Below are positions 1 through 6,677 of a stretch of 12,665 nt of DNA, in pieces. A model generated the notes under the pieces. That model ran no database searches. It worked only from the letters and a program-made list of their open reading frames with translations, and was not told the DNA's origin. Positions within the stretch are counted from its first letter, which is position 1; each line of letters begins with the position of its first letter. This DNA is from JASFJH01 sp050117725. GTDB lineage: Bacteria > Pseudomonadota > Gammaproteobacteria > AKS1. The translations under genes and the position numbers were made by a program. The stretch is taken from NCBI GenBank assembly GCA_050117725.1, contig JASFME010000041.1, positions 1 to 12,665 of the forward strand, read 5' to 3'.

Positions 1-891
1 CAACAGCACATCAGGCTGCCTGCCATCGATTACCGCCTCAGTGGCGTGGTGAAGCGTAAATATTACCTGCCGCCACTGTCTATCAAGGTCAAGGCGTTGC
101 CTGCCTATCTTCCCCCGACCATACCCGTTGGCAAGATCAGTGTGTCGAGTGACGTTACCCCTGCTACCTTGTTGCAACCGCAACGACTCGCCTACTGGCA
201 TATCCGGCTGCAAGGTGACAGGGTTTTGCCCCAGTGGATGCCACCTGTCCTGCGCCAGCTCAAATCCGATCAGGCCACCACGTTTTTGCCGGCCGGTTCA
301 GAACACAGCATCGCTCATGCCCCTGCCGGCATACAAGCCCGGGTTAGCCACGAGGTGCCGTTCAAACCTGCCGAGAATGGCCGCAGTATGCTGCCGGTAT
401 TACGCGTGCAGTACTTCGACCCGGAGACGGCCAGGCTGGAAACAGTCCGCCACCAGCCGCAAGGACTATGGATTATCGGCATGGGCTGGCGCATTCTGAT
501 CGGCCTGTTGCTGCTCGCGTTGCTCAGCGTCAGTGTAAAAATACTTCATGATGGTTGGGCGGCATGGCGTCAGCGCACAAATGCCCGCCGCACTGCACTG
601 GCAAGCATGGCTGCGAGCAAGGACGCGCGTATGCTGCGTGACGGTCTGCGCCAGTTCGCCTGCGCGGAAGGCTGGCCGGCCAACCTGAGCCTGTCAGGCT
701 GGCTTGCACGCTGGCAAAAACGGTATAGCGCAGATGAAAAAGTAGCCGGCCTGCTGGGCGAGTTATCACAGGTCAGTTATGCCCGTGACCGGGCCGGTGA
801 TATCGGGCCGCTCAAGACAGCGCTGCATGAAGCCATCCAGCAGGCCCGGCCCAGGGGCCGCCGTTGGTACGCATTGCGGGCGCCAACCTAA
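1..891 (+). CDS. BatD-like (oxygen tolerance) membrane protein, C-terminal part
   Basis: The reading frame is open from base 1 with no stop, so the true start lies upstream and about 296 C-terminal residues are visible. The first ~150 residues look like beta-rich extracytoplasmic sequence (repeated PPxxI/V patterns, then a stretch ending VLRVQYFDPETARLE). One hydrophobic helix follows at about residues 162-182 (WRILIGLLLLALLSVSVKIL), then a basic cytoplasmic tail of ~115 residues. A long periplasmic part, one late transmembrane helix and a short cytoplasmic tail match the layout of BatD/Aerotolerance-operon proteins, which usually sit with MoxR ATPase and VWA-domain (BatA/BatB) genes. Those neighbours would lie upstream and cannot be seen. 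The family call rests on architecture and general resemblance, not on a diagnostic motif. The gene ends convergently on arsM with a 4-base overlap. Confidence 0.55.
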   Translation, partial: QQHIRLPAIDYRLSGVVKRKYYLPPLSIKVKALPAYLPPTIPVGKISVSSDVTPATLLQPQRLAYWHIRLQGDRVLPQWMPPVLRQLKSDQATTFLPAGSEHSIAHAPAGIQARVSHEVPFKPAENGRSMLPVLRVQYFDPETARLETVRHQPQGLWIIGMGWRILIGLLLLALLSVSVKILHDGWAAWRQRTNARRTALASMAASKDARMLRDGLRQFACAEGWPANLSLSGWLARWQKRYSADEKVAGLLGELSQVSYARDRAGDIGPLKTALHEAIQQARPRGRRWYALRAPT

Positions 892-1721
892 CCGCAGCAG
901 GATCTGTCGCTTGCCGCTGGTTTGATAGCCTCGATCGTTGCCGACACGACGTAATCCTCAACCCCCCTGCCCGGCGCCCACTCACGGATAAACTCGCGCG
1001 ATTCGTCCTTCGGTGCGATGCGAATATCTATGAAGCCTGCTTCCCGCAGCATCGACCGCAGTTCCTCGATAGCCGATGCCCCGGACACGCAGGCAGAATG
1101 CAACTCCATATCCTGCTTGATGTCCTCAGGTAATTCGGCCGTAGCCACCACATCGGAAATCGCCAGGCGCCCGCCAGGTTTGAGGACACGAAACGCGTCG
1201 CGGAAAACCTGTGGTTTGTTTGGCGACAGGTTGATCACGCAGTTGGAGATGATGACATCAACAGTGGCATCGGCCACCGGGAGGTATTCAATCTCGCCGA
1301 GGCGGAACTCGACATTTGTGAAATTACCTTTCTCGGCATTGCCCCGTGCCTTGCTCAGCATCCCGGGCGTCATATCGATACCGATCACCCTGCCCTGTCC
1401 GCCGACTTCATTGGCGGCAAGAAAGGCATCGAAGCCGCCACCACTTCCCAGGTCGACAACAACCTCGCCCGGTTGCAGGCTGGCGATCGCACGCGGGTTA
1501 CCGCAGCCCAGCCCCATATCGGCACCTTCGGGCACATTCTCGCGGTCGGATTCCGAGTAACCCAGCCGCGTGGAAATGATCGCATTGATCTGTGCGTCCT
1601 CGGATACGCCGCAGCAACTGGAGGCCTCGCCACAGCACTCGCCGTTATTACTGGCATCAGCAACTTTTGCATAGCTGTCACGCACCTTCTGTCGAATCTC
1701 GTCTGTATATCTATCACTCAT
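888..1721 (-). CDS. arsM: Arsenite S-adenosylmethionine methyltransferase ArsM
   Basis: Cytosolic enzyme of 277 residues that methylates As(III) with SAM, giving mono- and dimethylarsenicals; in arsenosugar pathways dimethylarsenite is the precursor. The class I SAM-binding motif I is VVDLGSGGGFD (residues 88-98). The three arsenic-binding cysteines of the family are visible as Cys73 (GLGCGNP), Cys161 (SNCVINL) and Cys211 (HSACVSG). An extra Cys-rich N-terminal segment (CC at 29-30 and 36-37) and a C-terminal CC pair (275-276) are typical of bacterial ArsM. The ATG at 1721 is preceded by AAGG at 8 bases. It is the last gene of the nine-gene block, 25 bases after the 121-residue gene. Its TAG stop overlaps the TAA stop of the convergent BatD-like gene. 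No terminator hairpin is visible after it. Confidence 0.97.
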   Translation of the reverse strand: MSDRYTDEIRQKVRDSYAKVADASNNGECCGEASSCCGVSEDAQINAIISTRLGYSESDRENVPEGADMGLGCGNPRAIASLQPGEVVVDLGSGGGFDAFLAANEVGGQGRVIGIDMTPGMLSKARGNAEKGNFTNVEFRLGEIEYLPVADATVDVIISNCVINLSPNKPQVFRDAFRVLKPGGRLAISDVVATAELPEDIKQDMELHSACVSGASAIEELRSMLREAGFIDIRIAPKDESREFIREWAPGRGVEDYVVSATIEAIKPAASDRSCCG

Positions 1722-1746
1722 CGTCTTTACCTTGAAAATGCCTGGA

Positions 1747-2112
1747 TCATTCTGCCGGCAGGCAGCGATTCATAATCAATGACTTTAATTCATCCATCGT
1801 TGTGCATGCATCGATGTCCTGCGGACCGAGACAGCGCCGAAGGCCGTCTGTCTCTTTTATATAGGCAGCCGGGAATCCGTTATCACCGGGTGCGTATTGA
1901 GCCTGGAACTCGTCACGGTGCAGGAACTCGCACTCAAGTCCCAGCTGTTCAATATACTCTTTCCACTCGCCACGCATACTGAAATAGGAATGCGTAATGT
2001 CGCACAACCGGCACTGGTAAGTGGCCGGTGAAAACAGCTTGTGCCCGATATCGCTCAGCGTATTGAACAGACCGCTGTCGGCATTATAAACAAACACAAG
2101 TACCGGTTTCAT
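1747..2112 (-). CDS. Small Cys-containing protein of unknown function (arsenosugar locus)
   Basis: A 121-residue soluble protein without signal peptide or membrane helix. It begins MKPVLVFVYNADSGLFN and has a CxxC pair (Cys34, Cys37), with further cysteines at 61, 94, 103 and 117. I recall similar short proteins beginning VYNADSG in many bacteria but know no assigned function. The CxxC and scattered cysteines would suit thiol, metal or metalloid contact, which is inference only. The gene is translationally coupled to the upstream 75-residue membrane protein gene: its ATG (2112-2110) overlaps that gene's TGA in an ATGA. It lies 25 bases before arsM, so it is almost certainly co-expressed with arsM. 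Reality of the gene is well supported; the function is not. Confidence 0.85.
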   Translation of the reverse strand: MKPVLVFVYNADSGLFNTLSDIGHKLFSPATYQCRLCDITHSYFSMRGEWKEYIEQLGLECEFLHRDEFQAQYAPGDNGFPAAYIKETDGLRRCLGPQDIDACTTMDELKSLIMNRCLPAE

Positions 2113-2336
2113 TTGGCTTTAACGGCTGCCATGCGCGCGAACTTGAGCAGCAACAATGCCACCGGGCTACCATGCAGGAACAAGTCAAAGATATCAATTG
2201 GCTTTGCCAGCGTTCCCGCCGCCAGCATTTTCAGTTTTTCCCATAAATGGGGTTCCGGACTGAACGGCGCCAGGCCTAACAGCAGTGCAATAATTACGAG
2301 TGTGCCGAGGTTGATTTTGTCGAGCCATGAAAACAT
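2109..2336 (-). CDS. Small membrane protein (75 aa) of the arsenosugar locus
   Basis: The ATG at 2336 is preceded by GGAGAGAAAGG, a strong ribosome binding site about 9 bases away, so I reject the longer frame reaching 2528, which would run into the glycosyltransferase gene. The product has a hydrophobic helix at about residues 8-25 (LGTLVIIALLLGLAPF), a conserved-looking middle (PEPHLWEKLKMLAAGTL, then KPIDIFDLFLHG) and a second hydrophobic helix near residues 57-68, ending with a basic tail. Proteins of this kind are sometimes labelled RND transporter in databases, but it is far too short to be an RND pump, so I treat that label as unreliable. It is coupled by ATGA overlap to the following gene. 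It may be a membrane anchor or partner for another protein of the block, which is an inference from position. Confidence 0.83.
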   Translation of the reverse strand: MFSWLDKINLGTLVIIALLLGLAPFSPEPHLWEKLKMLAAGTLAKPIDIFDLFLHGSPVALLLLKFARMAAVKAK

Positions 2337-2373
2337 GAGTAAGCCTTTCTCTCCGTATAAGAGTGTATATGAT

Positions 2374-3693
2374 TCATATCTCCGGCATGAGTTCCGGAAA
2401 CCGTTCCAGATCTGCGGGATCATCGAGATCATGCCGGACAGGCAATTCAGACAGTCGCAAGCCCGCCTGCTTGACGCGCTCATGCGTCTGCGCGAGTACG
2501 GCCGGTGTACCCCAGTCGATCCCCGCAAACAGTGCGGCGTGACTTTGTGACAGCCCGATCAAAACATAACCGCCGTCTTTAGCGGGCCCCAGTACGACCT
2601 CCTGTCCCTCGCGCAGCGCCTGCAAGGCCTGCCTGATGTCTGCAGCGCACAGTTCAGGGCAATCCGTTCCGATGAGCACTGCATGATCATGATCACGCAG
2701 TACCGATTCGAATGCGGCATGCATACGCTCGCCCAGGTCATTGCCCTTCTGTGCCTGCAGGCACACAGAATACGTCCCCGACAATTCGCTGAAAAACGGG
2801 TGCGAGGTATCGGGCGTACACCATAATTGTACGTCCAGCCCCTTTATCGTCGTAACCGTTTCCAGTGTCTGCCTGACCAGTCGCCTGTGCAGATCGGCAC
2901 TGCCCTGTTCACCGAGCGCCGGTATCAAGCGCGTTTTTGCCTGCCCCGGCACAGGTGCACGGGCGAATACAAGGATGGCGGCATTATTTCCATCAGGTTG
3001 CTGATAACCGTACCACTGTGCCAGGCGCGACGGGCTGACACCGACGAAATGCGCAAACCGTAACCACCACATCAATAAAACGGTCCTGATAAGTCCGTTC
3101 TGCTCCCAGCGCCGGCTCGAGGTAAGCAGCCTTGCCCGGACACACGCGGGCCGGGAATAGCGTTTGAGTCGCCGGCTCAGCCTGACATCTTCCATGAGGG
3201 CAATATCCGGGAAACCTCCGGCCTGCTCAAATGTTCCGCGAAGCACAAACAGCCCCTGGTCACCCGTAACGATCCCGGAGACACATGAGCGCAGATTCAT
3301 CATGCGTTCTATGATCCTGAATACGGGATTGCGGCCGGACAATTGCACGGCAAAACGTCCCCATACCTTGCTGCCGTCCAGGGCAGACAAGATCCCGTGA
3401 TCAGCATCTGGCGGGACGGTGCTGTCGGCATGCACAAACCACAACACCTCGCCCGTTGCGACAGATGCGCCCTGGTTCAGCTGCTTTGCCCTGCCTCTCT
3501 CAGAAGCGATGACGCTGTCCGTCAGCGGTCCGGCAATGTTCCTTGTGTCATCCAGACTGCCACCGTCGACGACAATGATTTCATGCCCATGCTCACGCAG
3601 TGCTTGCAGGTCATGCAATAACGGCACTATCCGTTCCGACTCGTTCAGGGTCGGAATAATGACTGATATTTTTCTAAAGGACCTCACCACCAA
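2374..3693 (-). CDS. Fused arsenosugar-type glycosyltransferase: GT2 (TIGR04283-like) + DUF2064 (TIGR04282-like)
   Basis: A 439-residue fusion of two enzymes usually encoded separately beside arsS. Residues ~8-225 are a family 2 glycosyltransferase: SVIIPTLNE at the start, VVDGGSLDDT (41-50) for nucleotide binding, HADS (88-91) in the DXD position, and an MEDV motif (167-170). Residues ~238-439 are a DUF2064/CofC-like nucleotidyl- or glycosyltransferase fold: LVFARAPVPGQAKTRL (241-256), GTDCPEL (342-348) and KDGGYVLIG (372-380). The linker is about 15-20 residues. The pair is thought to attach or process sugar groups on the deoxyadenosyl-arsenical made by ArsS; exact reactions of each half are not established to my knowledge. 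The frame begins with TTG at 3693, directly after the arsS stop; GTG at 3690 or 3687 is also possible and no clear ribosome binding site decides it. Translation probably relies on coupling to arsS. Confidence 0.9.
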   Translation of the reverse strand: MVVRSFRKISVIIPTLNESERIVPLLHDLQALREHGHEIIVVDGGSLDDTRNIAGPLTDSVIASERGRAKQLNQGASVATGEVLWFVHADSTVPPDADHGILSALDGSKVWGRFAVQLSGRNPVFRIIERMMNLRSCVSGIVTGDQGLFVLRGTFEQAGGFPDIALMEDVRLSRRLKRYSRPACVRARLLTSSRRWEQNGLIRTVLLMWWLRFAHFVGVSPSRLAQWYGYQQPDGNNAAILVFARAPVPGQAKTRLIPALGEQGSADLHRRLVRQTLETVTTIKGLDVQLWCTPDTSHPFFSELSGTYSVCLQAQKGNDLGERMHAAFESVLRDHDHAVLIGTDCPELCAADIRQALQALREGQEVVLGPAKDGGYVLIGLSQSHAALFAGIDWGTPAVLAQTHERVKQAGLRLSELPVRHDLDDPADLERFPELMPEI

Positions 3694-4659
3694 TCAGGTG
3701 CTCAGCGCCCCGCCACAACTGGCACCCTGCCCGGCGGTACAGCCATAACAGTGATCGGCGACAACTATGGGGTTTCCTTCGATATCCTGCGTAGCGATCT
3801 CACGTAAATGCATATTGGCGCGTTCGTCCTGCTTTAAGGGCAGACCCAGCATCTGGTTGAAGTCACAGTCATAGACGATACCCTGCCAGTCGACACTGAT
3901 GAGGCTACGGCACATCACATTTTCAAGATTACAGGGCTGGTAGGCAGACTTGAGCAACTGCATATACTCGTCGAACTGCCCTTTCGATATGAGCATGCTG
4001 CCAAAACGCTGGATAGGCATATTCGTCAGTGTCAGCAAGTTGTTAAAGACAACCTCTTCACGTCGGTCCAGCTCGTACTTGTAGTCTGCTTCAAGCTGCG
4101 CCTGGTCGGGCGGTAAATAAGGGCCCGTAGGATTGTACATAAGATTCAGCACCAACCCGCTATCCTGTTGTCCATAGCCAAGCGCGTTAAGCTTGTGCAT
4201 CGCCTGCATACTGGAGTAATACACGCCATTGCCACGCTGCGTATCGACGTTTTCCTCGAGATAACAAGGCAGCGAGGCCACAAGCTCGACCCGCTGACTG
4301 GCGAGAAACTCCGCCATGCCCTCATAACCCGGCTCATTGAGAATAGTCAGGTTACAACGATCAATAACATGTACACCTGATGCACGCGCTTCGCTAACAA
4401 GATAACGAAACTCCGGGTGCATTTCCGGCGCCCCACCGGTCAGGTCCAGGGTCTTCACACCGCTTCTGCACAGGAAATCCAGTACGGCCTCGATATTGTC
4501 GCGTGACATGACCTCCTTGCGGTTCGGGCCGGCATTCACATGGCAATGCTGGCAGGACTGGTTACAGCGGTAACCGAGATTAACCTGCAGGGTCTCCAGC
4601 TTGCCGCGCTTAACCGCAGGAAAGTCCGAATTTTTTAATAATGGTAATGTTGCGTGCAT
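3694..4659 (-). CDS. arsS: Arsenosugar biosynthesis radical SAM protein ArsS
   Basis: A 321-residue radical SAM enzyme. The iron-sulfur ligand motif CNQSCQHC gives Cys32, Cys36 and Cys39 (CX3CX2C), followed by a SAM-contact segment LDLTGGAPEMHPEF. The family-specific C-terminus is Cys-rich: HCYGCTAGQGASCGG (residues 303-317), with further cysteines near VMCRSL and VYDCDF in the second half. ArsS attaches the 5'-deoxyadenosyl group of SAM to dimethylarsenic, forming the precursor of oxo-arsenosugars, and it needs ArsM product as substrate. Some members carry selenocysteine in the C-terminal motif; here all codons are ordinary Cys. The ATG at 4659 follows the methyltransferase gene after only 9 bases, and its Shine-Dalgarno is weak, suggesting coupling. 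Its TGA abuts the glycosyltransferase start. Confidence 0.96.
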   Translation of the reverse strand: MHATLPLLKNSDFPAVKRGKLETLQVNLGYRCNQSCQHCHVNAGPNRKEVMSRDNIEAVLDFLCRSGVKTLDLTGGAPEMHPEFRYLVSEARASGVHVIDRCNLTILNEPGYEGMAEFLASQRVELVASLPCYLEENVDTQRGNGVYYSSMQAMHKLNALGYGQQDSGLVLNLMYNPTGPYLPPDQAQLEADYKYELDRREEVVFNNLLTLTNMPIQRFGSMLISKGQFDEYMQLLKSAYQPCNLENVMCRSLISVDWQGIVYDCDFNQMLGLPLKQDERANMHLREIATQDIEGNPIVVADHCYGCTAGQGASCGGALST

Positions 4660-4668
4660 GACACTGAC

Positions 4669-5358
4669 TTATTTCCGTTTTTTCAACCCAATCGCCAAAA
4701 AACCACCCCACGGTAATTGCGCAGGCATGAGCGACTCTACCTTCTGCGACAACCTTCCACCATACGGCAACCATATTGCAGAACGAATCGTTACTTCCGG
4801 GCTCGGCGTGAGAGCCTGCAACCAATGACAAACCTTTGACACCGTATCCCAGCGGGCACCACGGTAGCCGCCGTGCTGGTATTTCATGAGATACAGCAGG
4901 CTGTTGCGGTTTAACAATCCCAATACCATGCCGTGCCGACATACTCGCCACATTTCTGTCAATGCCATTTGTGGCTCATCGATAAAACACAGGCTCGTTA
5001 CCGCCGCGCAATAATCAAAAGCATTATCAGGAAACGGCAACCGCTGCGCGTCGCCTTGTATGTAATTTACCTTACTACCTGAGGCACGGGCATACTGATT
5101 CATGGCTGGATCGGGATCGACACCGGTAACCTGCAAACCTGCATCCGCAAAATGCCGGCTAAAGTAACCACTGCCACTGCCCACATCAAGAATACTCTGC
5201 CCAGCAACGGGGTGCATGAGTTCCATCAATAACGCAAATTCGAGGTGTCCGATCCAGCTTCCCCGCGGCGTGTGATACCACGCCTCATATTTTTCCGGGT
5301 TCTTGATACTGGCCATATCGTCATTAACCACGCTTACCCGAAAACGCATACCTTTCAT
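4669..5358 (-). CDS. Class I SAM-dependent methyltransferase
   Basis: A 229-residue cytosolic methyltransferase. SAM-binding motif I is LDVGSGSGYFS (residues 57-67), the acidic end of strand 2 is GVDPDPAM (79-86), and motif II region is GDAQRLPFPDNAFD (102-115). The N-terminal YEAWYHTPRGSWIG is typical of small-molecule methyltransferases of the UbiE/Methyltransf_11 group. The substrate is unknown. Lying between dsrE-like and arsS genes, it may methylate an intermediate or end group of the arsenosugar, or the arsenical itself, but nothing in the sequence shows this, and it lacks the three arsenic-binding Cys of ArsM. The ATG at 5358 directly follows the DsrE gene TGA (TGAATG), implying coupling; internal ATGs at 5349 and 5316 are alternatives, the latter giving MASIKNPEKYEAW, where the conserved part begins. 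Confidence 0.88.
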   Translation of the reverse strand: MKGMRFRVSVVNDDMASIKNPEKYEAWYHTPRGSWIGHLEFALLMELMHPVAGQSILDVGSGSGYFSRHFADAGLQVTGVDPDPAMNQYARASGSKVNYIQGDAQRLPFPDNAFDYCAAVTSLCFIDEPQMALTEMWRVCRHGMVLGLLNRNSLLYLMKYQHGGYRGARWDTVSKVCHWLQALTPSPEVTIRSAIWLPYGGRLSQKVESLMPAQLPWGGFLAIGLKKRK

Positions 5359-5679
5359 TCAAAAACTGAGGACGCGCTCCGAGTCACGAACGAGTTCATA
5401 CAGGTCTTTCATGGTCGATAACGGGCATAATTCGCTCGCGCCGGCCTGGCGGATCTTCAGGCAGGTACCGCAGGCGAGTATCTCACCGCCGGCATCGACA
5501 AATGATGCCATCTGCTCGGCAACCTTGAAGTTTTCGGTATCGAGTCCTTCGGCCTCAACACCCTTTGCCAGCAGGAACACCCTGACTGTATCACCCTCAC
5601 CCAGCGCGAACACACCCAGGCGGAATGCATTCCATACCGTCTCTGCATCCGCAGAATAAATAACGATTCCGAGTTTCAT
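5359..5679 (-). CDS. DsrE-family protein (sulfur-relay type fold)
   Basis: A 106-residue soluble protein of the DsrE/DsrF-like fold: starts MKLGIVIYSADAETVWNAFR and continues with FLLAKGVEAEGLD. It has a CxxC at Cys70 and Cys73 (LACGTCLKIR) and a further Cys85 (ELCPLSTM). DsrE/TusD proteins carry or pass persulfide sulfur on cysteines, so these three residues are candidates for sulfur or thiol-metalloid binding. It is a single-domain member without the DsrFH partners seen in sulfur oxidation loci. The ATG at 5679 is preceded by GAGG at 7 bases. Its stop abuts the methyltransferase start. With the rhodanese domain just upstream it suggests a sulfur-handling step in the arsenic pathway, for example thio-arsenical formation or protection, which is my inference. 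Confidence 0.88.
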   Translation of the reverse strand: MKLGIVIYSADAETVWNAFRLGVFALGEGDTVRVFLLAKGVEAEGLDTENFKVAEQMASFVDAGGEILACGTCLKIRQAGASELCPLSTMKDLYELVRDSERVLSF

Positions 5680-5706
5680 ATGCGCACCTCATCATTGCTG
5701 CCAGTA

Positions 5707-5730
5707 TTACCCTGTCATTTGACAGGGTAA
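5707..5730 (-). repeat. Perfect 10-bp inverted repeat (hairpin) at the TVP38-rhodanese stop codon
   Basis: TTACCCTGTC, a 4-base loop, and GACAGGGTAA pair without mismatch. The stem contains the TGA stop of the TVP38-rhodanese gene and ends 28 bases before the DsrE start. Neither strand shows a T run after the stem, so it is not a classical intrinsic terminator. In the mRNA it could act as a processing or stability element separating the two membrane genes from the rest of the operon (inference). Confidence 0.75.
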
Positions 5731-6677
5731 CCGGCTCCGTTCCACAGTGTCATGCCACCCCGCACCACGTGCACATCGGCATAGCCCTTGCTCGCCAGGA
5801 TCCGGGCCGCCTTGGCAGAGCGCCGATCGGTTCGGCACACAATCGCAATCGGCCGCTCCAGTCGGTCGAGCAGTTCATCGACACGTTCGGCGAGGTCCTC
5901 TACCGGGATATTCTTAGCGTTCTTGATATGACCCTGCTCGCCAATAAACTCGTCCGCACTGCGCACGTCCAGCACAAGTATATCTTCATCATTGTCGAGT
6001 CCATGCTTTAGCTGTTCCACATTCAACATCGGACCGCGGCGCAGGCGGCCAATCAGGCGCGGCAAAAATGCCACCACTGCCAACAGTGCCAGTGCCAGCA
6101 GGCCCTTCCGGATCATACCTTCTCCGCCGGCCACCGCTTCCTTGCCGGCATAGCCCAGATAGGTATAGGCGATGGCGCCGGGCAGCATGCAGAGGTACGA
6201 AGCAATAATGTAATGGGCAAGTTTGATCCGCGTCAGCCCCAGTGCATAGTTCAACAAGTTGAACGGAAACAGGGGTACCAGGCGCACAAAGGCGACGAAG
6301 CGCCAGCCTTCACTCTCCACGCCTTCCTTGAGTTGTTTCATGCGGCCACCGGTCTTCTGCTCCACCCAGCCGGACGCCAGGTAGCGGGCCACCAGAAAGG
6401 CAAGGGTTGCACCGATCGTTGCACCGGTCAGGTTATAAAACGTGCCCAATACCGGACCGAACAGCGCCCCTCCCACCAGGGTAATGACAGAACCGGGCAG
6501 GAAGAACACCGTACCCAACGCGTAGATCAGCATAAACAATACAGGTCCGGCAGCGCCGGCACCCTCTATCCATTCTTCAAGTGCGGTCGCCTCAAACTGT
6601 TCCCGGTAACTAATGACAAGGCCAATACCCACGACAATGATTGCAAGCAGAACAAAACGGGAAAGCTTACTTTTCAT
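5715..6677 (-). CDS. TVP38/TMEM64 membrane protein with C-terminal rhodanese domain
   Basis: A 320-residue inner-membrane protein. N-terminal ~210 residues hold about six hydrophobic segments and the SNARE-associated/TVP38 (DedA-superfamily) signatures: FFLPGSVITLVGGALFGP (58-75) and FVAFVRLVPLFPFNLLNYALG (127-147). After a last helix near 192-207, residues ~218-320 form a rhodanese domain: LDVRSADEF, HIKNAKNIPVEDL, active-site loop CRTDRRS with Cys281, then VVRGGMTLWNGAGYPV. DedA-superfamily proteins are linked to lipid scrambling and envelope homeostasis; the rhodanese would face the cytoplasm. The start at 6677 has GGAG at 8 bases; the same frame runs up to 6779 but that part lies inside the upstream gene and is Cys/Arg-rich noise. 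It overlaps the upstream gene by 11 bases. Possible role: moving lipids or lipid-like arsenicals, with sulfur chemistry attached (inference). Confidence 0.9.
   Translation of the reverse strand: MKSKLSRFVLLAIIVVGIGLVISYREQFEATALEEWIEGAGAAGPVLFMLIYALGTVFFLPGSVITLVGGALFGPVLGTFYNLTGATIGATLAFLVARYLASGWVEQKTGGRMKQLKEGVESEGWRFVAFVRLVPLFPFNLLNYALGLTRIKLAHYIIASYLCMLPGAIAYTYLGYAGKEAVAGGEGMIRKGLLALALLAVVAFLPRLIGRLRRGPMLNVEQLKHGLDNDEDILVLDVRSADEFIGEQGHIKNAKNIPVEDLAERVDELLDRLERPIAIVCRTDRRSAKAARILASKGYADVHVVRGGMTLWNGAGYPVK

Noticed and set aside
1018..1560. 180-residue open frame on the + strand opposite arsM
   Set aside because: It is the mirror of a well-supported ArsM coding frame, rich in Arg, Ser and Pro with no recognisable domain or ribosome binding site.
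2337..2528. N-terminal extension of the 75-residue membrane protein up to 2528
   Set aside because: It would overlap the end of the glycosyltransferase gene and reads as Arg/Cys-rich noise; the ATG at 2336 has a strong ribosome binding site.
3694..3760. Selenocysteine in the ArsS C-terminal motif
   Set aside because: Some family members use it, but here the motif cysteines are read from TGT/TGC codons and there is no in-frame TGA before the real stop.
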